Assembly (NCBI RefSeq): GCF_051201685.1
Contig: NZ_CP179213.1
Location: 1,240,001 to 1,304,000 of the forward strand
DNA: 64,000 nucleotides
Direction: 5' to 3'
Origin: Luminiphilus sp051201685
GTDB taxonomy: Bacteria > Pseudomonadota > Gammaproteobacteria > Pseudomonadales > Halieaceae
Positions 62,436 to 64,000 of the stretch are shown here, in pieces (position 1 is the first letter of the stretch; the number at the start of each line of letters is the position of its first letter). Under the pieces are notes generated by a model that did not search any database, was not told the DNA's origin, and saw only the letters and a list, made by a program, of their open reading frames with translations. Made by a program: the position numbers and the translations under genes.

Positions 62436-64000
62436 CGCGGCAGCTGTCCATTGTCATCACGCTGGCCCTGATCATGTCGCTGATTGAAGCTTTTTTTATT
62501 CTCCCAGTGCACTTGCGGCACATTGAGCCGCGCAAAAATTTGAAAGGCATTAAGCTTTGGCAACAAAATATTGCCCACTCCATTGTTGATTTTGCGCACA
62601 ATTATTACGGCCCTTTTCTCGAGCGCTGCATCCGTAACCGTTACACCACAACCATGGTGTTCCTGGTGGGATTCATGATTTCTATCGGCCTTTTCGCGAC
62701 TGGCTGGGTTAAGTTTTTCTTCATGCCCCAGGTAGAAAATGAGCAAATTTACATCAGCGTTGATCTGCCAATTGGCACCCCTTACGACCGTGCGCTACAA
62801 ATATTGGATCAGTTGCAAGTTGCTGAGAAAGCGCTGATCGCCGAGGTAGAGGATTCAGCGCAAGACTCAGGAGAGGGAACTGGCAAGCTAATAGAAGGTT
62901 GGTACACCCGCGCTAGGCCCGAAAATGTGATTGCCATCGTTAGGTTGGCTCCCCCTGAAGTGAGAGATCTCAGTGCTCGAGCTGCTGCTGAGCGGTTAAG
63001 AGAATTGGCAGGGGACTTTCCAGATGCTGAAAAAGTAGAAGTGCGCTACACCCTCAATGAGGGTTCGCCCACGGTGACCTTCTTATTACAGCATCAAGAT
63101 TTTGCCTCGCTCAAATCAGCGAGTGAAGATCTACAGCTGCATTTGCAAGGTTATGACGCCGCTTACTACGTGCGCGACGATCAGCAGGGCGAGTTGAGTG
63201 AGCTGAGATTTTCATTAAAGCCCGGCGCTGAAAAGCTCAGTGTCGATCTTGCAGAGGTGTCGCGACAGGTGCGGCAGGCTTACTACGGAGAAGAAGTACA
63301 GCGACTGCCGAGAGAGTTTGGAGACGTAAAAGTCATGGTGCGCTATCCCCGCGATGCCCGCAGTGAATTATCGTCCCTTGATGACTTCATGATTAGAATG
63401 CCCGATGGCCGCAGTATTCCCCTTATGTCCGTTGTAGATGTGTCTTTTGGTACGGGAGTTCAACGTATTAATCGGCGCAACGGCGAGCGCTTTGTTCGGG
63501 TCGTAGCCAATGTAGAGCGCGACGCTATGGAAGAGATATCCAGTACGGTGAGCGATGACTACATGCCGTTACTGGAGAGTAAATATCCGGGTTTAAAGGT
63601 CTTAAAGGGAGGCACTCAAGAGTCTGAGGCAGAGTTTTATAGTGAGATAGCGGCGTTGTATACCGTGGCGCTCTTTGCCATATATGCGCTCATTGCAGTG
63701 GCATTCAGGTCCTATGCGTTACCGTTGCTTATTATGACGGCGATCCCCTTTGGCTTCATGGGTGCTATTTTTGGCCACTTACTTTTTGATATGCCCTTAG
63801 CCCTATTTTCTTACTTTGGTATCGGGGCAGCAGCGGGTGTTGTGGTCAACGACAATCTGGTTTTGGTGGATTATATTCGCCGACGAGAAGACGACGGTCT
63901 TAGCTCGGCGGAGGCCGTGATAGATGCCGCGATTAATCGTTTTAGGCCTATTTTTCTGACAACCGTTACGACCTGTGTCGGATTGCTACCGATCATGGCA
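62402..64000 (+). CDS. RND efflux permease, C-terminal part (frameshifted, runs off window)
   Basis: Continuation of the permease in the frame beginning TGG at 62402: WLFVSGIDAQVTRQLSIVI, LIMSLIEAFFILPVHL, the second porter domain and, near the right edge, VVVNDNLVLVDYIRRRE and RPIFLTTVTTCVGLLP. The frame stays open to position 64000, so the gene is incomplete here. An independent start would need GTG at 62432, but the domain structure shows it is the second half of the gene starting at 61068. Confidence 0.85.

Noticed and set aside
1..64000. CRISPR arrays, prophage, transposons or integrons
   Set aside because: No repeat-spacer pattern, transposase, integrase or phage gene was found.

Overview
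The window looks like the chromosome of a free-living aerobic marine gammaproteobacterium, possibly of the Halieaceae/OM60-NOR5 or SAR92 type. This is inferred from gene content only. GTP cyclohydrolase I and the YcgN protein closely resemble my recollection of the E. coli proteins, there are two large TonB-dependent receptors, and the gene set is dominated by heterotrophic catabolism (N-methylated amines, acyl-CoA enzymes, a haloalkane dehalogenase). No tRNA, rRNA, CRISPR, transposase or phage gene was seen. Several genes begin with GTG or TTG.

Region 1 (1-9.4 kb, minus strand) is one long run of genes for methylated-amine use: aldehyde dehydrogenase, an M19 dipeptidase-like protein, a 588-residue protein of unknown function, a probable DUF3726 protein, a BCCT betaine/choline-type transporter, and sarcosine oxidase soxB-soxD-soxA (soxA runs off the left edge). 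A divergent LysR regulator (9.6 kb) sits behind an AT-rich inverted repeat.

Region 2 (10.8-14.6 kb, plus strand) carries a TonB-dependent receptor with a clear terminator and a DhlA-type haloalkane dehalogenase.

Region 3 (14.8-23.6 kb, minus strand) is a tight seven-gene operon: MFS transporter, phytanoyl-CoA-type Fe(II)/2OG dioxygenase, M20 amidohydrolase, diaminopropionate ammonia-lyase-like PLP enzyme, Asp/Glu-racemase/EutA-like protein, M24 hydrolase and a covalent-flavin dimethylglycine/sarcosine dehydrogenase-GcvT fusion. Most junctions overlap or abut. I do not know a described pathway with this set. It reads as uptake, hydroxylation, deacylation, deamination and N-demethylation of an unidentified N-methylated diamino-acid-like compound. 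It is the best candidate here for an undescribed system.

Region 4 (24-30.3 kb, minus strand) has an exported protein with a BPL_N/glutamine-amidotransferase-like motif, a second TonB receptor, an SRPBCC protein and an SDR. Region 5 (30.7-43.4 kb) is lipid/acyl-CoA metabolism: DUF2147 protein, acyl-CoA synthetase, ABM monooxygenase, a tandem DsbA/HCCA-isomerase protein, acyl-CoA dehydrogenase, APC permease, PilZ protein, avtA, a thiolase-like protein without a visible nucleophilic Cys, a crotonase and an SDR.

Region 6 (43.6-59.1 kb) has a prolyl oligopeptidase lipoprotein, a two-subunit molybdenum hydroxylase (IorAB type) with a cytochrome c' and an XdhC-type maturation protein nearby, a patatin, YcgN, GFA and metallo-beta-lactamase proteins, a 3-hydroxyisobutyrate dehydrogenase family enzyme, gamma-glutamyltransferase, an SDR and folE. 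Region 7 (59.2-64 kb) has a degraded SYLF-domain gene and an RND efflux pair whose permease is split by a one-base frameshift and continues off the right edge.
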